A stretch of 64,000 nt of DNA from Cliona cf. orientalis. Taxonomy: Eukaryota; Porifera; Demospongiae; Clionaida; Clionaidae. A program made the position numbers and the translations under genes. Location: contig OZ005690.1 of NCBI GenBank assembly GCA_963930775.1, positions 3,890,225-3,954,224 of the forward strand, read 5' to 3'. This document shows, one piece after another, positions 55,166-64,000 of this stretch; position 1 is the first letter of the stretch, and each line of letters opens with the position of its first letter. The notes beneath the pieces are model-generated. The model had not been told where the DNA came from, searched no databases, and was given only the letters and a program-made list of their open reading frames with translations.

Positions 55166-55343
55166 GTAAGGAGCTAGTTTAAGAGCTCTACTGCGAGACA
55201 CATGCATGGTCAGCTGGTTTGCCACAACTGCACCATCAATGGAAGACACGAATACTGCAAGTTAGTCATAGCTGATAGCTACAACAGGCTCAAAGCAGAA
55301 ATCTCAGCAACTCTGCAACCAGTTGAGGTACAACTTAGTGCCT
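55166..55343 (+). pseudogene. B-box2 and coiled-coil start of the TRIM-like gene
   Basis: ELYCET in one frame and GQLVCHNCTINGRHEYCKLV in another (a frameshift lies near 55203) form a B-box2. KAEISATLQPVE is the start of the following helical region. The frame ends soon after. No NHL, SPRY or other C-terminal domain is seen, so the gene is truncated. Confidence 0.7.
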
Positions 55344-56540
55344 AATAAGCTAATAATTAGCATTAATAAAAACGAATTTAATTAAACCAATGTATTAGAG
55401 TGAACAGAACGAATTGGGTAGGAAGGATGGCTGGCTTGGATCAGAGCTTTAGGAAAAAAGAGGTTGCTTCATTAACTATCTGAAGAGATGGCAACATTTT
55501 GCATGCTGTCTCCAATGAAGGCAAATTGGATTGCTCAAGTAGCTCCTCATAAGTTTCACATAATATTATGCATTCCATGAGAATTTTCTCCACAAATGCT
55601 CGCTTCCTACCAATCCGTGAATGTTTTCTCCCTTGAAAGTTTCCCGTTATGTGGTATACTGTGATATTAGCCGTGAGCATACTTCCTGTATCCAAATTCT
55701 TGAACCAATGGGCTCATTAATTAAGCTATATAATATACACAAGACCTTTAGGTTAAACGCTCTTAGTTATCCTTAATTGTAGATTTGTAAATTTCCCGTT
55801 CCTGTTCCTGGCGGTACTAGATACAACATTGTTCATACTTAATAAGTGAATTTCCTGTTGTAACTCCTTGTTTTATCCTAATTTTTCTAATTTAATGGTT
55901 TGTGATTTTACTCCCAGTACCCAATGGGCTCATCCATGCAATCACTTTAATGCATACGCAGCATATTTTTGCAGGGCATGCATGCTCTTATTTGGTTATA
56001 TGCATTATATTTAATTATAGCCACAGGTACGTGATTCAATTACTAGCATTTATGTCCAATGTCATGCGTGATGTTATATAGAGTGGAGTCCCTCTTTACA
56101 CGCAGTTTAGGACAGCCGCTTGTGCGTGCGTGCATAATGTATCATATTCCTTTAGGTCAATCTCAACATAGTGCGTGATTGGAGTGTTTCTCCAATCATG
56201 GTATTTACTACCATGATTATAGTAAAAAGATTTCATGGTTAATGATCAAAAGACAAAAAAAATCAATAGTCCATATGAGTACATGACCACAATCGTATGG
56301 CATGCATTTCATCTATTTCAATTATGCAATGGAATACATCATAGTGTTCCTAAATCAATACCTTTTTCGTGTTCATTTGCCATGTATACCAGGCTCCCTT
56401 CCAAGTTTTACTTAGTGAGTATGAATAATGTTATAATAAACTTTTTGGGGTCTCCCCCTCTCTCTCTGTCTCTCTTTCAAAGTCTCTGTACTGCACTGAG
56501 CTATTGCTAGCTTAACTTGATTAAAGATAGTTATGGTAAT
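55344..56540. repeat. Non-coding DNA with segments shared with 40240-40990
   Basis: 55600-55700 and 55915-56250 match parts of 40240-40990, some reversed. GAGAATTTTCTCC is a small palindrome at 55578-55590. The 84-residue minus-strand frame at 55441-55695 partly overlaps this repeat and is not considered a gene. Confidence 0.55.
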
Positions 56541-56541
56541 A

Positions 56542-58774
56542 CAGCGGACTCTCCGAATAATGGACACCTTGGTACATAGGCTTCTGTCCTTTATTGGGGT
56601 GTTTTACTTTAGTCACCCCCCCACTTCATCTAATATTAATTTTATAGCCAATAGTTCATTGTTAAAAAGAAATTCATGACATACTCAAGTGTTTTCATGA
56701 CATTGTATTGCACTATTCAGTCTGTTTCAAGGAAGTGATCTACTAGACGAGTGTCAATTCCGTCATGGTGGACGAATGGCTAGCTACTTGCCATTTGAGC
56801 AAGTAAAGCGGTGGCTATTGTCATTACTATAGCTAGACAAAGTACTACCGTTTTTTAGTGTCTACATGTATTGCCGTCTTATTATTTTTGTACAGATTGT
56901 TAATAATGCCATGACCTGCATGTAAGAAGGTCGTGGGCGGGGTTAGCCGCACCCACCGCCGTCCGTTAGTCAGAACATTTTTTGTATAGTACTGTATTAC
57001 TTCGTGCAAGCTGCTGTGTCCGTTATCCGGAATTCGGAGGTTGTCTGCTATTCAGGTGCTGCTACTGTATTAAACACAAGTATAAAAAACAATTGAATAA
57101 AATTGAAGGATGAAGTAGGGATGGCAGTACCAAAAAATACACAAACAAGATTCATAGGGCTAACATATCACATCCACTATACATCCCTACGCTTGGTTTT
57201 CTCATACACATCTGATTCAGCATGTAATTTAAAAGTGTCACTACTATTGATATTGATGCCTGGGTATACGTATACAGTATTGATTTTCCATTCCTGCATG
57301 CGTGTGCCCCATATATAATACTATGCCGGTGTGTGCATGGCTACTCAAAAAGCAAGCGTAGGGATGTATAGTGGATGTGATATGTTATCCCTATGAATCT
57401 TGTTTGTGTATTTTTTGGTACTGCCATCCCTACTTCATCCTTCAATTTTATTCACTTGTTTTTTATACTTGTTACAGTGTTCTTTTTTTAGTGCCCTCAG
57501 GGCCTGGTAGTTATCAAATTAATTTTCATCAATGCCACCTAGCTGACTAATCTCGTGGGGACAGAGGCTGGGCATGAGACTATACATATACCATGGCGAC
57601 CGGTTTGCCTATTCATTGTTTAGCTAATATTAAACATTTAATGCATGGAACTAGCTTTTTCAAATTTTTTTCTGGACCTATATAGCTACATCCAACTGTG
57701 CTCCAGCAATAAATACAATATTATTATAGGGAAGCAAGTACACCATGTTTGTGTGATCTTAGCTTTTGAGTCAGGCAGCTATGGTACCCCAACACACCAT
57801 GAGTTCAAACTTGAATATTCCTGTAAGTGCAAATCCCAGGCAGTCTTTGGTAGATTGCTAGAACGTATATTCTTTTGCATCACACACTATTGAACGTGCA
57901 TCAGTGGGGTTCTCGAGACTGCTCAGGTAACTAGCTGACCTGCGAATGAAGCCACGCCCCTCAGAGTCGTTATCACGATCCTGAAGCTGGCTGACTCGAA
58001 AGAAGGCTGTTTAGAACCAAGTAGCGACGAAAACATTCCGTTTCAGGAGCATATTTTATAGGCCAGTAAGCTTACTGTTGGTAAGTAGCCACTATGATCG
58101 ACAGTTCACTGAGCTGATCAGCTGAGCGCTCGTGCTCGATCGGCGAGCAGGTCCTATATTATAGATCGATCCTGGCTGCGTCGGCGCACGCGCGCCACTT
58201 ACATAGGTCGCATGACTTCACCATGGCAACACCAAATGAGCATGCGCATTATAATATGACAAAATGGCTAATTGGACACACCCACTCGCAAAACGCGCAC
58301 TGTACACACCCACAATTAAATCGCTATCCTGATAACACAAAACGAGCGTGCCACAGACATGCGCGCTCCAAAATGGAGTGGATTTATACTCGAACTAAGG
58401 TGAGCGGTCATGGTAGTCTTGAATTAGCCCAGGAAAACAGAAAGAAAGAAAGAAAGAAGAAAGAAAGATTGACAAATGGCTATTTTTTTGAACATCTGGT
58501 TCTGGCATATACAATTGAGTTGATGGATGATCTTGGTCTTGTTAGATAGATAATTTGCTGTAGATTCTGATTTTGACGCTTAGAAAGTTCACAAAGTTAC
58601 CTGTTTTGAGATATTTGGATTTTTGTAATGTATTATATATATGGAGTATCCATGCCATCCCTACTTATAGAGTCTACCGACTCTATGATATGGAGATATC
58701 GGTTGGTACATATAGCAGTGTCTGTTATTTGGTAGAGGTCTGTTATTGGGAGTCCGTTAATAGAGAGTCCACTG
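56542..58774. mobile_element. Tigger-like element, about 2.2 kb with insertions
   Basis: The left end CAGCGGACTCTCCGAATAATGG and the right end TCCGTTAATAGAGAGTCCACTG are inverted copies with variation. TA lies on both sides (56540-56541 and 58775-58776). The inside holds a separate long-arm TIR element (57076-57472) and other unrelated sequence up to about 58650, so the original was shorter (compare 27940-29138). An AAAG microsatellite lies at 58438-58467. No transposase frame is recognised. Confidence 0.65.
57076..57472. mobile_element. Long-arm TIR element nested in the Tigger-like element
   Basis: ACAAGTATAAAAAACAATTG at the left and CAC(T)TGTTTTTTATACTTGT at the right start arms of about 130 bp that contain GATGAAGTAGGGATGGCAGT and CACATCCACTATACATCCCT. 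It is the same family as 43220-43528. Spacer 57210-57340 is unique. Confidence 0.8.
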
Positions 58775-59418
58775 TATTATAATCTGTTGTAAATTATTCG
58801 GTAACTAAGTTGACCATTCATCTAAATGCATGTGTATTAAATTACTATATTATATATGAATATTGAATGAAATTCCCTATTCTTAAGAGTTGGGCAATAA
58901 TATGATCTAAATATGAACTTTAATGCAGCAATGATTTTGGTAATAGAAGCTTGAAAGGAAGAGGGAAGAGAGGCTCAAGGCTATATAATTAAGAGCTCGT
59001 TGAGAATCTATTACATGCCTTGTATCTTGACACAATCAGTGGCTATGGTAGTGAACAATATCTGTGTGCAATAGGTATCATTAATTTTTGATCACGTTGG
59101 TCCAGTTGTATGCATGCATGTCTGTTTAGCTCCATCAAGCACAAGGAATTTCTGTTGTCACTATAATTGGTAGTTGATTCCACGGCAATTGACTTGGAAT
59201 AATATGCTCATAATTGATTGAACGATTTACAGTATCAATTTGTGACTTTTAGCATAGAGTCATTTCTGAGTCAGTGTTAAAATAGCTGTTTCACTTATGA
59301 TGTTAAGAACCAAAGAGGAGAATATAATGCATTATTTGTAGCAAAAGATGTACATATAAAATATTTGGCTTTATATTTGATCTACTATATTCTACGTGGC
59401 AAGTTCTGTGAGAGCAGT

Positions 59419-60242
59419 TCAGTATATTGGCTTGACAAACATTGCGTGAATGTGATTTATAGGCTCAGATGGAGTGACTGGACCGTTTCCATACTCTCTT
59501 TTTATTTCTTGAAATTTTTCTTGATCAAATTCTGCTGGATCGAATTCTCCTTGGAACCATCCGTACATGGCATCTATGTATACTGGTCCAGATTGTTCCA
59601 TTTCGGATAGTCTGGTTGTATTGTCATGGACGTTTGTGTGAATCCCGCTGCAGATCCAAATCTTCCATATTCGCTCGCCTCCAAGTGCATTAGTTTCTCT
59701 TTAAAAATTCGATCGAGAAAGTTAGGCCCCACCAGTTTGTTGAACACTTCTTTCCCAATTTCAGGAACTGGAAGGTCACCATCGGATGTTGTGAATGCAA
59801 AGCAACCTCCTGGGCGGAGATTCTTGTAAATTCTTTCCAAAGCGGCTTTCTTTTCTCTGATCCAGTGAATCACGATGTTACAGAATATGAGATCGTACTG
59901 TCCTGGTGGAAATGTCTGGTCATCAGCTTGGATGTATTTTATATTACTTGCTGAGTGGTTCTCTCTTGCAATCTTGAGTCTTTCTCCATCAGGGTCTACT
60001 GCCACCACCTTCCCCTCTGGTCCAACTCGCTCTGACAGCACTTTTGTGAGGTAGCCAGTCCCACATCCCAGGTCGAGAACAGTGGCATCCTTTTCCACAT
60101 TTAGCATATTGATCATCCTTAATCCAACTCCTTGCTGATTTTTGCTTCCAGCTTCGTAGCTGGCTGCTTGCGAATGATATTGTACTGTCACAGTGCTGTT
60201 TGACATCTTCTTCTCTTTCTCTTCTTTTGTCTGATTAGCCAC
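59419..60242 (-). pseudogene. SAM-dependent methyltransferase, copy G (frameshifted)
   Basis: A very close relative of copy E. 60242-59574 reads from NQTKEEKEKKMSNSTV through VLDLGCGTGYLTKVL, VVAVDPDGERLKIA, YDLIFCNIVIHWI and LRPGGCFAFTT to WNNLDQY. There an extra TA (TATA at 59579-59582 where E has TA) shifts the frame. The last 57 residues, from IDAMYGWFQGEFDPAEFDQ to FVKPIY, are intact in the other frame (to 59419). A 2-bp tandem duplication is thus the only visible lesion. The truncated reading would keep the SAM-binding domain but lose the C-terminal cap. Confidence 0.85.
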
Positions 60243-60939
60243 TTTTTCAAATTCGTTGAATGAATGCTAACTGTGGTCTACTTTGCTGCTTTTATCTAGA
60301 ACCGTTTTAGAAGTGAGCACTTCGGGGAATTCAAAATTGGAATTGGGAATTGACAAACACTAATTGATAATTTTCTGCATGCTTGCAAATGCTAGCCTAC
60401 AACTTCCAGGATTCAGCTGTATAAACATGCTATATTAAGCATGAACATATCCTGTAAATTATTACATAATACAATGTATGATTGCAACAAAGTTATATGA
60501 TCTAAAGTAACAGTTATCCTGCCACTCTTAATTTAAATATTAACGCTTGGCCCACTTATTCCGATGAACTTCTCCATTGAAATCGCCCATTTGTCAACAA
60601 TGTATCCTAAGTTACCGACAATGTCATGCAAATTTTATATGAATACAAATGGACGTATTAGCGAGGTTGCATGCATGCTGATTCCTGATAGAAACGTTAT
60701 ATACCCTCAAATTATTGGCTCTTCCAACCGGGTCTTGAAATATAATCTCCACTCATGTATTTCAAGGAAATGTATACTATAAAAATGTATGTACACAACG
60801 GTTATAAAACTGATTCAATTTCCTGTGCAGTGTGTTTTTCACATACATTATTTACTCATTAGTAGTAAATCCTATTCCATATGAACTTACTCCATTGAAA
60901 TGCCCATCCTGCACTTCTAATATACTATAAAATATAGAA

Positions 60940-61370
60940 GCATAGGATACAATGGTGCCGCCATCAATATCCTTGTGTACTCAGATCAGTTTTACAGAAG
61001 TATGATCATGCAGGGGGAACCTGCTGGTGTTTTAGAATGGAATCCTTCTCTGGTAAACAGGATTAATTCTATAGCTAAAAGGAATTTGGACTATGCTGAA
61101 ATGAAATACTATGATCGATTGTGCAAAAGTCCCAGCTCATTACTTAGCTATAGGTCTGAGGGCATCAAGCTGCCTGCCTGCAGTCATGAAATAGCTGGGT
61201 CGGGCTGGGCACAAGATGGTCAGAGTCTAAAGAATGCACATGAGATTGAATTACACACATTTGCAATTGGCCAACTTAACAAACCACATGATGTCATTCA
61301 TGATCTACAAAATCAAGTCAACAAACGCCTATCAATCCTAGAATCGTCATATCTCCTGAATGAAACTTAA
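60940..61370 (+). other. Candidate unknown coding segment in the duplicated block
   Basis: An open frame without a good ATG start reads GYNGAAINILVYSDQFYRSM and continues to QNQVNKRLSILESSYLLNET, about 140 residues. The partner block at 45790-46290 has the same beginning (GYNGAAINILVYS) and then frameshifts and stops. I do not recognise a domain. It may be an exon, a decayed gene carried along with the methyltransferase, or chance. The open length in AT-rich DNA is suggestive only. Confidence 0.35.
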
Positions 61371-61699
61371 TCAGCCACATTTACATATACCGTAGTTACA
61401 ACACATGATCCAATTTAACGCAAGAAATTAGTATTAATTTTTACCAATTCTCATAATGTTTATATAACATGAAGTGGTTGACGACCTTTACCAGAAACAT
61501 GTGTTTTTCAACATTGAATATAAATTTTTTTCCATGCGTGCTATTAGATTAAGTATGATATACAAAGTGAGTAATATACTTCTGAGGCTTGTCGTAAATA
61601 TCCAATACGCTCATTTAATCACTTCTGATTTAGCTCATATGCAGGCAAAATAGGGGGCACCTGGTACGTGATGTGAAGTCATGATGGATATGTAATGAA

Positions 61700-62232
61700 A
61701 ACTTGACCACATCCCCAGTAGCAGCATAGTTCTAATGGTGCATATGGTAAAGGTCGTCAATATAGTATGTGCACTGTCTACACACCTCATCGATACACTG
61801 GGATCTCAGTCATACAGATAAAGTCTGAAACCTACTGTCGACCTCAACAGTGAGACATTTCGACGCTTCGATCACAGGAGACAAACTCGACAGCGCCGTA
61901 TAGCTTCTTGGTGAATTTCAGATCGGTCGTGGCATGGCAAGCACTACTGTAGCATGCATGATATATAGTGCAAGGCTATCCGCAGGATAACGTCAGCCAA
62001 GAGAACGCGTGAAATTTGGCCAGTAGGTACTTGTCGGAGAAAGTAGCACTCAGCTTATAATGTAGTCGCTGGATATAGGTGTCAGATACTCTATATACGT
62101 ACCGATTTTCAAGTCGCAGAAAGGCTCCATTTAGGCCCTGAATTTTCCTATAATTACCTCATAGATGACACCATAGGTTTCATCATAATTACCTCATAAC
62201 CACAGAAAAGAAAATTGCTACTGGGGATGTAG
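61700..62232 (+). mobile_element. ACATCCCCAGTAG-family element, best full copy
   Basis: The left end CTTGACCACATCCCCAGTAGC is mirrored by GCTACTGGGGATGTA at the right end (62218-62232). Internal words match the other copies (GTCGTCAATATAGTA, GTCGACCTCAACAG, AACGTCAGCCAAGAGAACGC, TTACCTCATA). It is about 533 bp and non-coding. Confidence 0.75.
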
Positions 62233-62265
62233 ATGTGTACTTCATGGTGCTTAATTTTCCCCTCA

Positions 62266-62315
62266 CTCTGACAGCACTTTTGTGAGGTAGCCAGTCCCAC
62301 ATCCTAGTTCGAGAA
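62266..62315 (-). pseudogene. 50-bp scrap of a methyltransferase motif-I region
   Basis: CTCTGACAGCACTTTTGTGA plus GGTAGCCAGTCCCACATCC matches, in the minus direction, the codons for LGCGTGYLTKVLSE of the methyltransferases. There are only a few differences, and similarity stops abruptly on both sides. It is too short to be a gene. It could be a conversion footprint, a microhomology insertion or a relic of another copy. Confidence 0.8.
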
Positions 62316-62741
62316 TATCACATCAATAAACAGTGATACACATCATTTACCCCTTATGTATGCACAATGTCATGGGTGTTAACTTACACAAGGCACAAAA
62401 TTATCCTAAGTGAGATCTTTATCCAATTACATTCCCACCTTTCTTCATTTCACTTGCTAGATGTATTCTATTTGACTACCTATTATTATATAATAATAAT
62501 ATTATCACAGCTTGGATACTTTCATTTCTGCTTTAACTCACATCAGGAAGTGCTTTGTAATTAATTATTAGCTTCAATTTAAACTTTGGCTAGTTTATCT
62601 GCACTTGAATGTGTAGTACAGTATTCCATAACTGCTGATTGCCTGCTAATAGTCACCAATATTGCACTCATAATTTTTATAGGTTTAGAGCCACCTTATT
62701 CATACCATGCAGGATGGCAGAAATTTCGCTACCAAATCATG

Positions 62742-63506
62742 TCATTTTACGAGAAGTACATAGAGATACGTGCGACTCATTATTAGGGCTGAGCCATCTT
62801 TCTGTTCACACTCCTCTCTGATCTGTCTGATAACATCTTCATCAATGTTTGAAAAGTCCACTGCTCCCTGTAACCATCCCTTAGCCGTATCAATGACATC
62901 ATCCAGTGTGTCCCACACTGTTTCACGAGTTTCTGTCTCGGTCACTATCTTAGAGTATCCACACTCTGAAATTAAAGCGTTGTATTCATCCGGACTCAAA
63001 TATTTCATTGCGCTGCTTAAAATCTTATAAAAAACTCCTGGTCCTAAGAGTTTATCCATCAGTTGATACTCTTCTCCGCATCCTTCGTCACTTTTCTCTA
63101 TGTCGGTTGAGAATATAAAATGGCCTCCTGGTTTTAGATTGTCATAGACTCGTTTCAAGGTAGCTCTTTGGTCTGGAATCCAGTGGATTACTTGGTTAGC
63201 AAATACAAGGTTGTATTGTCCTGGTGGAAATGTCTGGTCATCAGCTTGGATGTATGTAATATTGCTGGCTGAGTGGTTCTCTCTTGCAATCTTGAGTCTT
63301 TCTCCATCAGGGTCTACAGCCACCACCCTCCCCTCTGGTCCAACTCGCTCTGACAGCACTTTTGTGAGGTAGCCAGTCCCACATCCCAGGTCAAGAACAG
63401 TGGCACCCTTGTCTATTGTTACCATTTCCATTAGTTTTATCCCTAAATCTTGCTGTAATTCACTCCTTTTTGCATAGCTAGCTGCTTCTCCTTTTGACAC
63501 TGCCAT
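62742..63506 (-). CDS. Class I SAM-dependent methyltransferase, copy H (divergent)
   Basis: An intact 254-residue single-exon gene. Residues from about 34 to 97 (GATVLDLGCGTGYLTKVL to DDQTFPPGQY) are almost identical to the other copies. The N-terminus (MAVSKGEAASYAKRSELQQDLG) and everything after QYNLVFANQVIHWI differ strongly. KPGGHFIFSTDIEKSDEGCG replaces the usual FAFTTANG segment, and the cap has WDTLDDVIDTAKGWLQGAVDF instead of YGWFQGEFDP. The fold and SAM binding should be the same, but the substrate is likely to differ. The homogeneous block corresponds to about 63217-63410 in DNA and looks like a gene-conversion tract. Cytosolic, no signal peptide. Confidence 0.9.
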   Translation of the reverse strand: MAVSKGEAASYAKRSELQQDLGIKLMEMVTIDKGATVLDLGCGTGYLTKVLSERVGPEGRVVAVDPDGERLKIARENHSASNITYIQADDQTFPPGQYNLVFANQVIHWIPDQRATLKRVYDNLKPGGHFIFSTDIEKSDEGCGEEYQLMDKLLGPGVFYKILSSAMKYLSPDEYNALISECGYSKIVTETETRETVWDTLDDVIDTAKGWLQGAVDFSNIDEDVIRQIREECEQKDGSALIMSRTYLYVLLVK

Positions 63507-64000
63507 GATTTGAACTGTATGTGCAAGTGACCCTGACCAAAGTTATGCTACAGTAACCACAGACCACTAATGAAATAAGTCATGCTAACATGTGATGCTG
63601 CCTAATCTATAGCATGTGTTGTGTAGACTGGCTATACCTGAGTAGTCTACTAACAGTGACTATCTGTACATCCATAGATATTGTTAGTATGATTTTGCCC
63701 AAGTCGGATTATATGTAGCAATTGTTTCTGTCTGTCTATCTGTACTGTTTGTCTGTCAGCATAAAAATTACCAAACCTGCATCTGAGCAACTCATAAGCA
63801 TAACAGATCTATCGAAATCGTTCAAAAGCTGGCTTCATTACGTTTGAAATCATTTAATAAAGCCCATGAATATCATAAACACTTATTGGCCATGCCCTAT
63901 CATCCACACCCGGGAGCAAATTATGTAGGTAAAGGTTGTTAACAAGCACGTGCATGCATACTTCATCGTTTATGCAGGTAGATGCACACACAGCATGCGG
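63507..64000. other. 5' flank of MT copy H, no other gene
   Basis: No gene is seen. GTCTGTCTATCTGTACTG near 63730-63760 is a short low-complexity patch. No TATA box was identified for copy H. Confidence 0.5.

Larger units (their letters stand above)
58790..61380. repeat. Segmental duplication containing MT copy G (partner 43010-46290)
   Basis: The same order of flank, gene and 5' flank as the block around copy E. It lacks the insertion that the E block carries at 43205-43790. It lies directly after the TA at the end of the Tigger-like element. Confidence 0.75.

Noticed and set aside
58223..58549. 108-codon open frame on the plus strand
   Set aside because: Its composition is explained by CAC/ACA-rich and AAAG-repeat DNA inside a transposon region; no domain is recognisable.

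Overview
The window looks like nuclear DNA of an invertebrate animal. A demosponge is the best fit, as an inference from gene content: an intronless class I methyltransferase family in many near-identical copies, a kinase/coiled-coil/Kelch fusion, an intronless UDP-glycosyltransferase and a broken TRIM-type gene. Nothing is bacterial in layout. There are no operons, the DNA is AT-rich, and most of the 64 kb is repeat and transposon debris. No sequence search was possible, so taxonomic and family names come from recognised motifs.

The main theme is a dispersed methyltransferase (MT) cluster of eight copies plus one fragment. Copies are named here A (5132-5899, -), B (11462-12222, -, frameshifted), C (25003-25776, -), D (38585-39367, +), E (44146-44994, -), F (46733-47514, -, frameshifted), G (59419-60242, -, frameshifted) and H (62742-63506, -, divergent), with a 50-bp scrap at 62266-62315. 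A/B/C form one subfamily and each carries the same inverted-repeat element just past its stop codon. E/G form a second subfamily inside a segmental duplication of about 2.5-3 kb. F looks mosaic. H is divergent except for a stretch of about 190 bp that is almost identical to the others, which suggests gene conversion. All copies are probably small-molecule or carboxyl methyltransferases; the substrate cannot be read from sequence.

Other genes: a protein kinase with a glutamine-rich coiled coil and Kelch repeats (21929-24197, -, broken by a 4-bp tandem duplication); a membrane-anchored UDP-glucuronosyl/glucosyltransferase (51103-52746, +) with a duplicated, frameshifted 3' end 1.5 kb upstream; and a RING/B-box gene near 54.6-55.3 kb whose middle is inverted.

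Mobile DNA: a decayed Crypton-like tyrosine recombinase (13277-14807, -), a broken Ty3/gypsy element (19619-21730) with an inverted gag segment and a small transposon inside its reverse transcriptase, a Penelope-like reverse transcriptase remnant (31183-31992, -), and many short inverted-repeat (MITE-like) elements. Several of these can be delimited by target duplications, including Tigger/pogo-like (TA), mariner-like (TA) and a Mutator-like element with a 9-bp duplication. Many are nested. A 47-bp minisatellite lies at 28438-28791.

The most unusual observations are two micro-inversions inside coding sequence, the set of small tandem-duplication frameshifts in otherwise intact genes, the patchy sequence homogenisation among the methyltransferases, and an element that travels with MT 3' ends.
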